The translations under genes and the position numbers were made by a program. Below, in pieces: positions 9,671-21,276 of a stretch of DNA of 64,000 bases (positions within the stretch are counted from its first letter, which is position 1; every line of letters begins with the position of its first letter). The notes beneath the pieces are model-generated. The model made no database searches. It was not told the DNA's origin and was given only the letters and a program-made list of their open reading frames with translations. The stretch is taken from positions 116,848-180,847 of the forward strand of contig NW_005178447.1 in NCBI RefSeq assembly GCF_000341285.1. Direction: 5' to 3'. Source of the stretch: Galdieria sulphuraria (Eukaryota > Rhodophyta > Bangiophyceae > Galdieriales > Galdieriaceae).

Positions 9671-11098
9671 ATGGTTGGGATGTCTTGGAAAACTCTCTTC
9701 ATGAGCCACAAGTTGTGGCTATGTATTGTTCTACTAGGACTATGGAAGTGGTGGCAGACGAATATTTCATTTTTGATGATAGAAGGCGATAAAAAGTTTG
9801 CTTCCACACAGCATTCTTCCCTAACTGTCTTGTCTTTGCCAACCACTCATAGAGAAACTACTGAGTGGTGGAAAGGAGAACGAGAAATCGATAACTTTTT
9901 CTGGAATAATGTAAGGGGGGCTAATACTATGTGGAAAATCAAGAACTTGTGTTATGCTCCTAAACGAGGTTCATTCGTGGTTTACAAAAATGACGTCAAG
10001 TTACTTCCAAAGTTTGTACGAGATTCATCCAAGTTGGTTCAATTAAACCATAAACCCCAGTTATCTTCCAATATAAAGTGGATTCGAGGAGTCTCACTTT
10101 TATTTGACGACTTGAGAATGGAAGAGTCAGGAGCTCATCTTTATTTTCATTTATTACCTGTGTTGAGTGGTTGGAGAATGGCAAAGGAACGATGGCCAGT
10201 TGAAAATATTTCGATGACATTTCAACATTTGAAAACCAGAAAACCTGCAGATAAACAATTGCTTGACCTCTTGTTGTATCATACTCCTGAGAAACAAATG
10301 GTCGAATTGAATCATTCTCGAATGACTGATTATGATGCCATTTGTTGGGAGCATGCTATTCGAATAGATCAATCATATGTCGGTACTGCAGACTCTTTTT
10401 CTTTCTCTCTTTATGTAAAACAGCTGGTACAAGATAAATATCGTATTCAGATTCCCCAACATTGCAAACATACAGAAATAGACAAGAAAAATCAAGTTTG
10501 GGTTATACAACGAAGAGTACGAGCGAGACAGATCATCAATATTGACGACTTGATTCAATTTCTGGAGAATAGAGGCATATCTCGTGAAAATATTCGAGTC
10601 TTTGATTCTCCTAATGCGGTATGTTCATCTACAGGTTGTTTTGGTTATCCCGTGTGTGACGACATCACCGAATCTTCCAAGCAAACTTGTCGCAAAAGTG
10701 GTCATCGGTTGGAAGAAGATATCAAGTTGTTTTCTCAAATTACGCTACTTTTATCCATTCATGGTGCTGGAAATGTACACTATCTTTGGATGCCACCAAA
10801 TGCACATGTTGTGGAGATATTTCCTTATCATTTTCTACCTACTAAAGTGTATGAAACTTTCGCAAATTTGAGCAACTTGAAATACTTTCGGTATGACGTG
10901 AAGGACTCCACTGTTTATTTGGAAAATATGGAAAAGAGGACGCACAACTTTACCGTGCATCAGTGTTGGTCAGATAATAGTTGTCGTCCCAAAGTGAAAC
11001 AGTTACCCGTTTTCTTACCACTCGAAGATAAAGGAAATCTGGCTATTCTATTGGAGAAAGTGATAGAATCTTGGAAAAGTACCTGCAATCAACGATAA
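9671..11098 (+). CDS. GT61 (DUF563) glycosyltransferase, Golgi type II membrane protein
   Basis: Single-exon 475-residue protein. An N-terminal anchor (LWLCIVLLGLWKWW) is followed by a long lumenal region. The GT61 core sits at about residues 280-410: VWVIQRR, a switch to IIN-DDL, SQITLLLSIHGAGNVHYLWMPP and VVEIFPYHF. The SIHGAGNVH-type motif is the family hallmark, seen in plant xylosyl- and arabinosyltransferases and in animal EOGT. It probably adds a pentose or GlcNAc to proteins or wall glycans from a nucleotide sugar; the actual donor and acceptor are unknown. The RING gene lies divergently about 130 bp upstream. Several Cys residues near the HG-GN motif suggest disulfides. Confidence 0.8.
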   Translation: MVGMSWKTLFMSHKLWLCIVLLGLWKWWQTNISFLMIEGDKKFASTQHSSLTVLSLPTTHRETTEWWKGEREIDNFFWNNVRGANTMWKIKNLCYAPKRGSFVVYKNDVKLLPKFVRDSSKLVQLNHKPQLSSNIKWIRGVSLLFDDLRMEESGAHLYFHLLPVLSGWRMAKERWPVENISMTFQHLKTRKPADKQLLDLLLYHTPEKQMVELNHSRMTDYDAICWEHAIRIDQSYVGTADSFSFSLYVKQLVQDKYRIQIPQHCKHTEIDKKNQVWVIQRRVRARQIINIDDLIQFLENRGISRENIRVFDSPNAVCSSTGCFGYPVCDDITESSKQTCRKSGHRLEEDIKLFSQITLLLSIHGAGNVHYLWMPPNAHVVEIFPYHFLPTKVYETFANLSNLKYFRYDVKDSTVYLENMEKRTHNFTVHQCWSDNSCRPKVKQLPVFLPLEDKGNLAILLEKVIESWKSTCNQR

Positions 11099-11363
11099 GC
11101 TCTGACACAGAGAATCAGAAATCAAGTTTTTATGATTCAATCTTTTAAAATCCTCACCTGGATGATCCCGGAGATTCAAGACGATGATCTGATCAGCTTT
11201 TTCTCTTTTTCGGTAGGATATCTTAATCATCAGCAGAGATAGAGAGAAATTATCGGCCAAAATGATATCCTTTAGACCAAGTCTTTTCTCTCCACGAAAC
11301 TTCACATTTTGTTATTGGGTGATTAAGAGAGAAGACAGTTTAGGAGTGAACAGTAGTTGACAT

Positions 11364-12717
11364 ATGGCTACAACTGAAAGGATACCCAATATATTTCCTG
11401 TGAATCCCAGTTTGGAACCTGCTCAACAGAAAAAGCCTTTTCATAACCGTTGGCATCCTGAAATCCCACCGGTTGCTCAGGTCAAAGTAAATTCAGTGTT
11501 TCGTGTAGAAATGATTGACTGGACTGGAGGTCAAATAAAGAATAATGATAGTGCAGAAGATATGAAAACTGTGAATTTAACTCGTTGTCATCATCTATCT
11601 GGACCCTTTGCAGTTTTAGATGAACAAGGTCAACCAGCACAGCCTGGAGATTTGCTGGTAATAGAATTATGTGATCTGGGTGCTTTGCCTGAACATGAAT
11701 GGGGGTATACCGGAATCTTTGATCGTGAAAATGGAGGTGGTTTTCTTACTGACCATTTTCCAAAGGCTTCCAAAGCAATATGGGACTTTGAAGGTATTTA
11801 TGCTTCTTCACGTCATATACCTGGAGTAAGATTTGCTGGAATTATCCATCCGGGAATTGTTGGAACGGCTCCCAGTAAGGAACTGTTGGAAATATGGAAT
11901 GAAAGAGAACGGACATTGGTTGAAGAAGGTACTGAAAAGATGACACTTGCTTCCGTATTGCAATGTCGTCCGATGGCTTTATTACCTGAACCCAAATATG
12001 CTTTGTTGGGTTCCATCGATCCAAAGAACAGAGAATTTAATCGCATTGCGTCGGAAGCAGCGCGCACTATTCCTGGTAGAGAAAATGGTGGAAACTGTGA
12101 TATTAAAAATCTAAGTCGAGGCAGTAGAGTATATCTACCTGTGTTTGTTCCCGGAGCAAACTTTTCTATAGGAGATCTTCATTTTAGTCAGGGAGATGGT
12201 GAAGTATCATTTTGTGGTGCTATTGAAATGTCTGGTTATGCCATTCTTCGTTGTCAAATCATTCGCAATGGAATGGATCGCTATTTGTCACCAATGGGTC
12301 CAACCAAGCTTCATGTGAATCCTATTTTTGAAGTAGGACCTTTGGAACCGAGATATTCGGAATATTTGGTATTTGAAGGCGTTTCAGTGGATGAACAAGG
12401 CAGACAAACATTATTTAGATGCATCTGTTGCGTACAAACGGGCAGTATTGAATTGCATTTATTACTTTACGAAATTTGGCTATTCACCCGAGCAAGTTTA
12501 TCTATTGTTAAGTTGTTGTCCTTGTGAAGGAAGAATATCTGGTATTGTCGATGTTCCTAATGCATGTGCTACTTTAGCTGTACCCACTGCTATCTTTGAA
12601 ATGGATGTTCGTCCCAAAGTTTCCGAGTTGCAACCTAATGTTCGTGTCATGCAGATATCCTTGCCTCAATGTTCTTATGATGGGAGACTTGCAACTTTTA
12701 CTCCCCATTTTCGTTGA
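11364..12717 (+). CDS. fmdA: Formamidase/acetamidase (FmdA_AmdA), with one frame break
   Basis: Enzyme hydrolysing formamide or acetamide to ammonia and the acid, used for nitrogen supply. Residues 1-348 read in one frame from 11364 (GPFAVLDEQGQPAQPGDLLVI, WGYTGIFDRENGGGFLTDHFP, FAGIIHPGIVGTAPS, RENGGNCDIKNL, all family motifs). At about 12405-12408 the frame slips by one base at an AAA run, after GRQ; the conserved text continues as HYLDASVAYKRAV and GRISGIVDVPNACATLAVP to a stop at 12715-12717. The second half is fully conserved, so this looks like a one-base insertion (assembly error or very recent mutation). No introns otherwise; bacterial and fungal homologues are common, so acquisition by transfer is possible. 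Confidence 0.85.
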
Positions 12718-12831
12718 CTGCTTTTATAAAACAAAAGATATCTCTTTGTTTGCCTATGATCTTCATTCTACATGCATCATAGATATTGACACATCATTTC
12801 CTAGTATAATATGAGAATAAGGTCTTGTCTG

Positions 12832-12854
12832 TCTCTCTCTCTCTCTCTCTCTCT
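12832..12854. repeat. (TC)n microsatellite
   Basis: Uninterrupted TC dinucleotide run of about 23 bases, in the short spacer between the convergent formamidase and DDT-domain genes. Confidence 0.9.
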
Positions 12855-12905
12855 CATTCATCCTCTTCAACAAAAGAAATGAAACAACCATCTCTTTTCT
12901 TTCTT

Positions 12906-15302
12906 TCATGCATCACTTTTTGCTTCATTATCAACACAATGCCATTCCATGCGATTCCCTTTCTCTTCTTTAGCTACAACAGTTGCCATCGAATGATAGG
13001 GAATGACTACTTTCACAGATGATGCAACATTTTCTTCTTTTCTTGTCTGATTATCAGATTGCTCATTCCCATGGTTGTCATTTCTACTATGGTTCCATTG
13101 TAAAGTCAAACGACTCCATGATGACCATGGGTGATGTCCATCACGTTCAACAACTTGTCGATGTTTTTTCTGCAAATGCCTAAAAAATCCACTATGAACA
13201 ATTCTCCCTTCATTCAACGACCAAAATTGTGATAAGATAAACGATGCTTCCATGAGAATTTCATCTTCCGTATAAGGTTTCATTTCGCCATAGGCATAAC
13301 TTAAAAACTCTACAACCTTGGAATAACTACAAACCAAAGGAGATAAAGTCATACAAAGAATATATATGCGACTACACAACTCAAATTTGCGACGAGTAGT
13401 TTGGTAAACATTCCGATATTCTTTGTAAGGATCTTTCAGTTGATACCAAATTCCATTCGATGACTTCAACCAAAGCCTCGGTTCCATTCCATATTCAATA
13501 CACCAGTCTTGAATGTTATTACAACGAAAGGCTGCAGGCATCAATGGACTATTATTGCCTTCCTGACGAGGAATCAATATAGCTTCCAATACAAATGGAC
13601 GTTCATCGTTATGATCCAAATCTTCGATGGCTACCATTTGACCTGTCCTGGTAGAATACAATGCAAAGCGATCCACCAACCTCCATTTGGTGCTATTATC
13701 TTCCAAAAGCCGATCATATTCGTTCAATACCGATGACTCATCAAAAAATATCACAAATTGTGATGTCAAGGGTTCGATTTCCTGTGGATCATATTCATCA
13801 TCACTCAATTTCATGTAAGGAATTCTCTTCTTATCCCTCAATTGACGTACACCAATATCTCGCCACCGCATTCCATGTTGATTGGACTGTTGTGATTCTG
13901 AAGCATGATCAATTTGTCGAAGATCACGAAATTCCTTCTCCCTTTCTCGTTCAATGATTTCCACAACTGCCAACCGTTGTGCTTGTAGCCGTTGTCTTCT
14001 TTTCTGTCTTTTTTCTGCTTGTTCTCTTTCTTGCTCTTTTATCTTTTCTTCTTCTTCTTGTATACTTTGCTTTTCCAGTACTCGCGATGATCGTCTCTTT
14101 GCTATGGGGATCCAATCCTTTTTCTCACGCTTCTCTCTTTCTTTCACAATTCGCTCTTCTTCTTCTTCCCAAAGAGGCAATAGTTCAGATGACAATCTTT
14201 TCTTCAGTTGACGATCAAGTACATGTCGTTTGTCTTTCCAATTAGAAACCATTTCTTCCAACTCATGTACTCCTTCGGCTCGTATCTTCCATTGTGAAAT
14301 AGAAAGCGTCTCTTGGTCAAAACAAGGAACGTAGTTGCTATATTTCAATAGACAGTGTTCATCTTGTACAATGAATGTTGCCATCGATTCGTTCTTCTTG
14401 AAGTCGACTTGAACCTCATCTGACTGTTCGTTGTCTTCCACCATTCTTCTTTTCGAGGAGGACCGCGTATTTATTCTATATGAAGAAGAATGAGGACGGG
14501 AGCGACTTTCATTTTCAACAGAAGAATGAACATCAGCTGTTCCCTTTGCATTCCAGGGAATAGTACCAAAAGGTAATGGCTCTTCCATATATACACGACA
14601 ATCATCATCAAAGTACCTTGGATGGTTCAGTGATATTCTTTTATCCATATCTACTTACCAATAACAATTTCTTTGTGAATCGAATCCCAAGGGTTCCACG
14701 CGCAACTTTTCAGGCGCCATGTTTCTTATCTTCTCAGCTAGCGGTGTATCCAACTCAAATAACACTACTTCTATCAATAAATACAACGTTTCCAGTCGAT
14801 CCAACGGTTCAAGTTGAATCCAAGTTTGCCAGTCATAAAATAAGTAGCTAATCAACCTTCCTCTTCTTCTGGAACAAGGTAACCAAAAGAGATGCGGTTT
14901 GTCTATAAAAAGAGGTTCGAAACATTCTCTTCGAAGCTCATGAACCAACTTGACCAACGCAGGCATCCAGGTATGGTCAGCTTGAAATAACAGTTGTTCT
15001 CTTCGAGGCTCTTGCAACCCTAAAAACTTGGCAATAATTTCCGCCAATAATATACTGCATTGAGGAGACTGAATGGCACTTTCCAGTTCCATGGGAGTCG
15101 ATGGCGGCAACTCTAGTGGTTGTGTTGCCAACAAAAGTAACTTGAAAGTAGCTGGTAGTAGCCAAGAATGCTAGAGAAAATATAGTCTCGTGTTGAAAAA
15201 GTACTTGAGTCTACTTACTTGAATAGCATTAATAGTGGATGGTAGTTGGTTCCTATCGGAATCATCATACGAAACCATGTCATCGTGGAGAAGCGGCCTC
15301 AT
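12906..15302 (-). CDS. DDT/WHIM-domain chromatin protein
   Basis: Three exons: 15302-15219, 15170-14659, 14616-12906; introns of 48 and 42 nt. About 770 residues. The N-terminal 210 residues form a DDT domain (SILLAEIIAKFLG... LYLLIEVVLFELD) that runs into a WHIM motif, LRVEPLGFDSQRNCYW joined across the second intron to YFDDDCRVYMEEP. That text closely matches CECR2 and plant DDT proteins, which pair with ISWI ATPases to space nucleosomes. Residues about 290-380 form a long charged coiled coil (EREKREKKD..., EEEEKIKEQEREQAEKRQKRR). No bromodomain or PHD finger is seen, so it resembles the lean plant form. The WHIM match only becomes continuous after splicing, which supports the exon model. 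Confidence 0.75.
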
Positions 15303-15763
15303 CCAAAATGAATGAGAAATGGAAATGGTACTACACAAATGCAGGAAATGTTGTGTAAAAGAGTATAAGTGTGGTGTCGAATAGAAGCATAAAAAGCTTG
15401 TCTCTCAGTCTTCTTCTAGGAGAAGAAACCAACTTTAACGTTTAAACTTTTTCTTAGTCCGAACTGCCAGTGGTCCCTTGTCAGAAAAGGATTCGGACCT
15501 TCCTGGCTTCTTTTGGAATACGAGTCTCCCAAGCCACAGTCTTCTTTTTCACAAAACAGTATATTTATTTGTAGTTGGTTGTATTCAAAAGAATAGCCGC
15601 AAGAAAGGATTTGCTTTTTTCTTCCTAACTTTGCGCCCAAACAAACACTCAAGTTTTGAATCGTTGAAAAAGAAGACTATCAATTAACAGAAACCTTTGA
15701 TTTATTCTGAAACATTTGAAAATTATTTGTTTTATTCACACAATCTTTGTGTCTTTACACAAC
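15303..15763. other. Intergenic spacer between two minus-strand genes
   Basis: Promoter side of the DDT gene and 3' side of the ABCG gene. It holds overlapping open frames of up to about 75 codons on both strands without family resemblance or a convincing start; I do not call a gene here. Confidence 0.4.
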
Positions 15764-17889
15764 TCAATGCTTCCCTGTATGAAACCACCACATCCAAAAA
15801 CCAGCAATAATACGATAGATAATAGCCATTCCAATCAAAACTCCGGAATAACCCCATTCGTTGACAGAGGCAAAACCAAACTGTTCCAAATAATTAACTC
15901 CAGGCACAGGGTTGGGATAAGGAGGAATATAGTTGGGAGATGGTGAAAATGTTAGGTCGCTAAATTCATTTTTCATAAAGTTGGCAAAACTAGCGAACAA
16001 AGAAATTTAGCTTTCCTCTCATTATGAATATTTACAACTCTACTTACCTATAATAATTCAATGCAATATAACCTAAGATTATACAACAGTATTAGAAATC
16101 TTGTGATAAATTCCTACCGAAAAAGTATTACTTACGGAACCATCTGAACCACCAACCAATGTTATTCAATGGAATAAAGAATCCTTGTACGCACATAAAA
16201 GCACCAAATACAAACGCTCCCATGGCAATACCCACAATAAAATAGGGAACTACGGCAGCTATAACCATCATCATACTCTCGGCTACCAAAAGAGATAAAA
16301 ACAAAGTCCAAATAAAAAAGCAATAACGACCAAATGACGAATTCATGCCAACTAGCCAATAACATATAGTTCCAGATACCAAAGCCAATAAGAAAACAAA
16401 CGGAACATCCACAAGAAAATGAGCAATTTGATAAGAAAGCACATGATAAGTTCCATTGGCTCTTTCACGAACAAATATTTCTTTCTCTTCTAAATAGGCT
16501 GGAAGAACACTTATACTCATAAAGACCATAAATGCTGCAACGTAGAATAAAGCACTCGCAAAGTTTTGCATATTCGAAGCTGATTGTGATAACCGAAGCC
16601 ATACAATCCCAATCAAAATAGCTAACATGACATACATTGCAAACCTCAACCAAACAACAGCAGGGTTTCGAAGAACGTTGAGAAAACCACGACGAACAAG
16701 TACACTTGTTTGCCAAGGCATAGAAGTAGCAAACTGAACGTCCTTACGTCCAATAGAAGACAAAGGTGTCTGTTTCTTTACCACAAATTCTTCATTGTCC
16801 GTAATATTCAACTGCTTCAACCTTCGATAAAGGAAATCTGCCTTTTCACTGGTTGGCCAAGCATCTAAAATTTGACTGACTGTTTCGACATCTCCAAAGT
16901 CTGCGTTGATCAGATCAATCACCCATTCAGCAACAGAGGTATGTTCAGGAATAGAAAATCCGAGCTGTCCAAAGTGATCCAAAGTTTCTTTAGGAGGACC
17001 AAAATAAGCAGCACGGCCACCTGAAAGTAACAATAATTGATCACACATTTCGAAAACGGTTTCACTTGGTTGATGAATAGTACAAACAATTGTTGTTCCA
17101 CGACTACGAGCAATGTTTCGCAAAGATTGAATCAGATTAAAGGCAGAAGCCGAGTCTAATCCACTGGTAGGTTCATCCAAAAACAGTAAGCGAGGTGCAG
17201 AAACCAACTCAACACCAACCGATAATCTTCTTTTTTGTCCACCAGATAGTCCACGAAAGAAAACGCCGCCAACTAGCATTTCATTTTAGTCATTCATTAG
17301 GTTGTCAACAACAACAAAAAATACCTTTTACATCACGTTGATTTTTCAGACCTAATATCTCCATTGCATCTTCTACTCTAGTTGAACGACATTCTTCAGA
17401 GTTGCAATAAAATTGAGCTGCATAACTGAGTGTTTCCTTGACTGTTAGCGAAGAGAATAGATGATCGAATTGCTCCACATATTTAGCACTTTGTTTGAAA
17501 GCAAAGGCGTCTTTAGGATGGCCATCAAGTGTCACGGCTCCGTATACTGGAAGTTTAACTCTGTCAGCAAGAGAATCTAACAGAGTCGACTTTCCACTTC
17601 CAGACGGACCCATAATAAATAATACTTGTCCTGGTTCCACTATGCCACTCACGGAGTTTAAGATAAGTTTTTCTCCTAATTCAGTCACTTTTGGAGACTT
17701 TGAGAAACCCAATTTACTCTTCCAGGAACTGGAACCCACTGTAACTTTTACAGTGATATTGTGCCAAGCAAACAAAGCTCCAAAGGTTTCGGAATTTGCA
17801 TTGGCTACAGGTATATCTTCTTGAGGATCCTCTATAGTCACGGTATATGGCTCCTCGGATGGTATATGACTATTCTCCACTGCGTGCAT
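15764..17889 (-). CDS. ABCG-family half-transporter (White/WBC type)
   Basis: Four exons: 17889-17325, 17272-16136, a 25-nt micro-exon 16072-16048, and 15989-15764; total 650 residues. The ATPase is N-terminal as in ABCG: Walker A GPSGSGKST, signature LSGGQKRR, Walker B LLFLDEPTSGLDS, H-loop IHQP. The C-terminal half holds about six membrane segments, with the family turn VPAYLEEKEIFVRERANGTY-like (LPAYLEEKEIFVRERANG) before the third helix. The last extracellular loop has NPVPG and the final helix ends MWWFHTGKH. Works as a dimer, exporting lipids, sterols or other hydrophobic compounds; substrate not predictable. The micro-exon codes YIALNYY, joining WFR to SFANF. Confidence 0.88.
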
Positions 17890-18359
17890 TTTCTAACGGA
17901 ATCAAAATCAGATGAAACTACCAAGAAAAAATGATAATCTTTACCAAAGTGAGGAATGTGGTTTATAAACAATTTTTAGAATCTTCGTCAGTCACGTGCA
18001 ACCCTTGAGAAATTAAATGATTGGACAAACGTAGATGAGGGTGCGTTCTAGATACGTCCAACGTGGCCTCCAATTGAACTTGAAGAAATCTGATGATAGA
18101 GCGGCCGGGATAGTTTTAGGCTTGAGCGGGACCTTGTTATATAGTTAACTAGGTACAGAAGCACATACAAATAAGTATCTGTAGAAGGCGTAGATATGAA
18201 AACTTCATTCCAACTTTTTTCAATTGTTCTTATGCATATCAGAAACATTATCAACCAAGAACCCCTTAGGATGAGTGGAATTTACGTGTCCAAGAGTCAG
18301 ACACCTTCTTGAATGTGGACAGCAATTTTGAAATTTTCCCTCTCTTTCATTGCCTTTAT
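17890..18359. promoter_or_regulatory. Divergent promoter region, ABCG and RING genes
   Basis: About 470 bp between two divergent start codons. A CACGTG hexamer (G-box/E-box core) occurs near 17993 in GTCACGTGCAA. Apart from that, A+T-rich DNA without open frames of note. Promoter function is inferred from position. Confidence 0.35.
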
Positions 18360-19638
18360 ATGGAGTCAGCAGAGTTGCATGCTCGATTATCTACAACTCA
18401 AAGAGTGCGAGACCTATGGGTCTTAAGAGAACAGGTATGAATTGAATACGAGAAAAAGTCAAAATTGTAAAATAGTTGAATATGTCAGGCAAGAGTAAGA
18501 GCAGTGGAGTTTCGGTTTCTAAGACAGTTGGAGAATATTTTGGTGAGTATTGGAAGAAGTCCTCTCCATTCCATTGACTAGAGCCATTGTTTAGAACCAA
18601 CATATTCTCCGGGTCTATGACAAGCAGGGTAAGTGATTTTTGCACAAGACGTAATTGAATGTCCATTTTGTGCCATTGGAAAGATATGAATTTAAATAAG
18701 GAAGAAGAAACACAAAATGGCAAGGACTCGTTTGTTTCAATCAGCAATACTGGACCGACTAGGGAAAGAAATTATAGACATAGTTTGGTATCCGAAGTAC
18801 AAATGATCCAACAAAGTCGGCTTGTAACGGTTTGTACTCACAATATCTGCATATAAAATCATTATATATCCATTCTCAGGGTTTATCCGAAGAATATCGG
18901 TCCATCTTGGAAGGAAATATTGTTTCACCATCTAGACAGTCTTGGTTCGGAGGTGATTTATGGAGGCAAGTCATAGAACAGCAGACTGTTTCTAATGCTT
19001 TGAGCTCGTCATTTCGTCATCAACTTGAATTTGCTCTTCTCCATTCACAGTCGATTCATTCTTCATCAACTTTGAGACCATTCATAGTACGAGATAGTCA
19101 TTCTTCCCCCAGGAGGAGACATCAAGAAACAACAAATTGGGAAGATTTTTCTGATATTCAAGATTCGACTGACGAGATAGAACTATCAGAAACTAACTAC
19201 AAAGATTTCCTACTGGATCAAATGAACAAACTTCAAACTGACATTCAGTGGATAAAAAGTACCATGCAGGCTTCGTTCGATTTGCAATTGGAAATACAAC
19301 GAGAAGTTCGGCAAGAAATTGCTGCTGTTTTACATGATTGCAATTCGAAAACAGTAGAAACATCTTTAGCTTTCCATTCTCAATCAATTTCAAAAGGAAC
19401 TTGTATCGTTTGTGCTCAAAACGTCATCGATTCGTTGTTGTATTCTTGTGGCCATATGTGTACTTGTTGCTATTGTGGAAGACAACTAATTGCAACTGGT
19501 CAGGTAGGATTACTATCCGAAAGGATTGGAATGTACTCATTAATGTTTTATCTTTGAAAATTGAAAACATAGACATGCCCTGTTTGTCGTGCACCAGTGA
19601 AAGATGTTGTGAGGGCTTACACATGTGGAGAATGCTAA
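18360..19638 (+). CDS. Plant-type C-terminal RING E3 ligase with coiled coil
   Basis: Six exons. The N-terminus (MESAELHARLSTTQRVRDLW) is followed by short exons, the fourth starting at 18701, then a main exon 18880-19503 and a last exon 19573-19638. Family features: SSSFRHQLEFALLHS, a coiled coil LLDQMNKLQTDIQWIKSTM...EIQREVRQEIAAVL, and at the C-terminus a RING of MUL1/neuralized type (CIVCAQNVIDSLLYSCGHMCTC...CPVCRAPVKDVVRAY). This same order occurs in a plant family of about 700-residue RING proteins; here the protein is compact, about 350 residues. Splice phase at exons 3 and 4 is forced by open frames. Targets unknown. Confidence 0.75.
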
Positions 19639-19715
19639 AAAGCGATATTGAGTGGCAATCTGATTCATGGAAAACAAATAATGTTTTATAAGGACTATTT
19701 TTATAAGGATATTCT

Positions 19716-20612
19716 TCAGTAAACTTCTGGAACTAGTTTAGAGGCCTTGTCTTGAGCATTCTTCAGCTCTTCACCAGGAGATAAGTCTAAAAATGCATCC
19801 AATTCTTGAATCACTTTATGATAGAAATCTTTTGCCTAGAATCAATTCATCATTTTGTTTAGCTATCTTTGACTAATGTCTATATCACAATACCTGCATT
19901 TGATATTTTTGGTTTTGATCAGTTACTCCACGTGCGTCAGATGGAATAAAGTTGGGAGTATAAGCGCTGGCATCCAACTGACTCATTGCATTGTCAATGT
20001 CCACAGTATATTCTATTGCCTAACCACTGTTATCAGTGCAACGTTACAAATGATACTACATCCATCCAACTAATACCTTGTCTTTCAAAGTATCTTCAGA
20101 AAGAAGATTGGTCACTGTCTTCATATTGGTTTTCAGACGTAACACTCGAGTACAGTAGTTGACACTTGTTCTCGCTTTGTCCCAGTTTCCATTGTTCAAA
20201 TAACCTTCCACTGGGTCAAGTAGTTGTCTGCACTAGAATTAATAAATATTTCAAGTTTACTCTTTTTCTATTTTGTTCGTCTTACTTGGATGATGGGAAC
20301 CAAAGCAGACTCCATGTCTGCATTGTATGCAAACACGGGAGAAGCAAAGCAATAGACACCAATAAGAGTGACTAGAGCCAAATAACCTCTTTGATGCTTT
20401 TGGTTGGAGGTTTTGTGGATAGAAAGTTGCCATCGATGACCAACTTGGAGCTTTGTTCGCTTTCTGGAAGACCAGTGTACCCAGTACACTTTTCTGTTGG
20501 ATAAACAAGTAGGATAACGTAAAGGATTGCTTAAATAAACACATACAGGCTGAAATAGTAAAGTCCAATCTCTACAACAGAGAATAGTTGACTTGGAGTG
20601 TTGCATATACAT
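19716..20612 (-). CDS. PsbQ-like thylakoid lumen protein (red-algal PsbQ' type)
   Basis: Four exons on the minus strand; the first ends at 20286 and the others begin TGCAGACAACTAC, GCAATAGAA and GCAAAAGAT. A bipartite leader is visible: a basic region, then a hydrophobic run LALVTLIGVYCFASPVFA with an Ala-x-Ala site before YNADMESAL, the pattern of thylakoid-lumen import. The mature part, about 140 residues, is helical (LLDPVEGYLNNGNWDKARTS, LRLKTNMKTV, DFYHKVIQELDAFLDLSPG), as expected for the four-helix bundle of PsbQ and the 20-kDa red-algal PsbQ', which sits on the lumenal face of photosystem II. The exact start (20612, or two codons later) is not certain. Alternative: another small lumen protein. 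Confidence 0.58.
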
Positions 20613-21276
20613 TCAAATGGACGCGAAGTGTAAACAAAGAAAAGATCGGAAACAACCTTTTGTGATTCATCTCCTCCCAATGGCATCTCATGTCAAGACC
20701 AATGTCTTCATTCCATTTGTATAATATATAAATATATCCTTCTTTAGATCAATAATATCAAAGTTTTCTCGAGATTATGTGCAGTAATAGACAATTGGAT
20801 TATTCTCATTGAAAGTTATTATTTGCAAACTTTTGGATAAATACTCCCTCTTGTCTCCATATATTATGGATATTCCATTAGCATAGAAAAGCTATGTCCA
20901 TTTGACATCCACAACTGCACGTTCATTATTGTTCATACCAACTTGTATCCTCCAAGGATTGAGAATGGAGAGCAACTCATTTGAAGCATCAACTTTTCAT
21001 TAGACAAACGAGTCTATCAAATGGTCTTCTTCTTACATCAACATGAAACTATTTCTTTCCAATATAGACAGAGTAGTATAAAGAACAGTTGTATTCGTGT
21101 TCTTATAAAGACGTTATTGTAAGATAAGATACCATCAAGTGAGACAAACGTTTCCATCTTGAGAATTTGAATTGATTGTTCCGTTTTTTGGGTCTAAACG
21201 AAGCGGTAAGCACAATGGAATGGCTAGACTATGTTTTATGTTTGGCTTATAAAAATGATTGGCTCAGGTGCAAACC
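20613..21276. other. Intergenic region between divergent PsbQ-like and UBE2S genes
   Basis: About 660 bp, A+T-rich, with TATATAA-like tracts near 20730-20750. Should contain the divergent promoters. No open frame or RNA gene recognised. Confidence 0.4.

Noticed and set aside
12025-12720. Reading the second half of formamidase as a separate gene from an internal ATG
   Set aside because: The two halves join at the residue predicted by the family, so one broken or mis-assembled gene is simpler.
15416-15687. Open frames on both strands downstream of the ABCG gene
   Set aside because: Minus frame starts on TTG, plus frame has no family resemblance; both shorter than 80 codons.
20257-20568. A second frame through the leader of the PsbQ-like gene, made possible by a 53-nt GT...AG candidate intron
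   Set aside because: Splicing there would put the conserved lumen-protein region out of frame, so the unspliced leader was kept.
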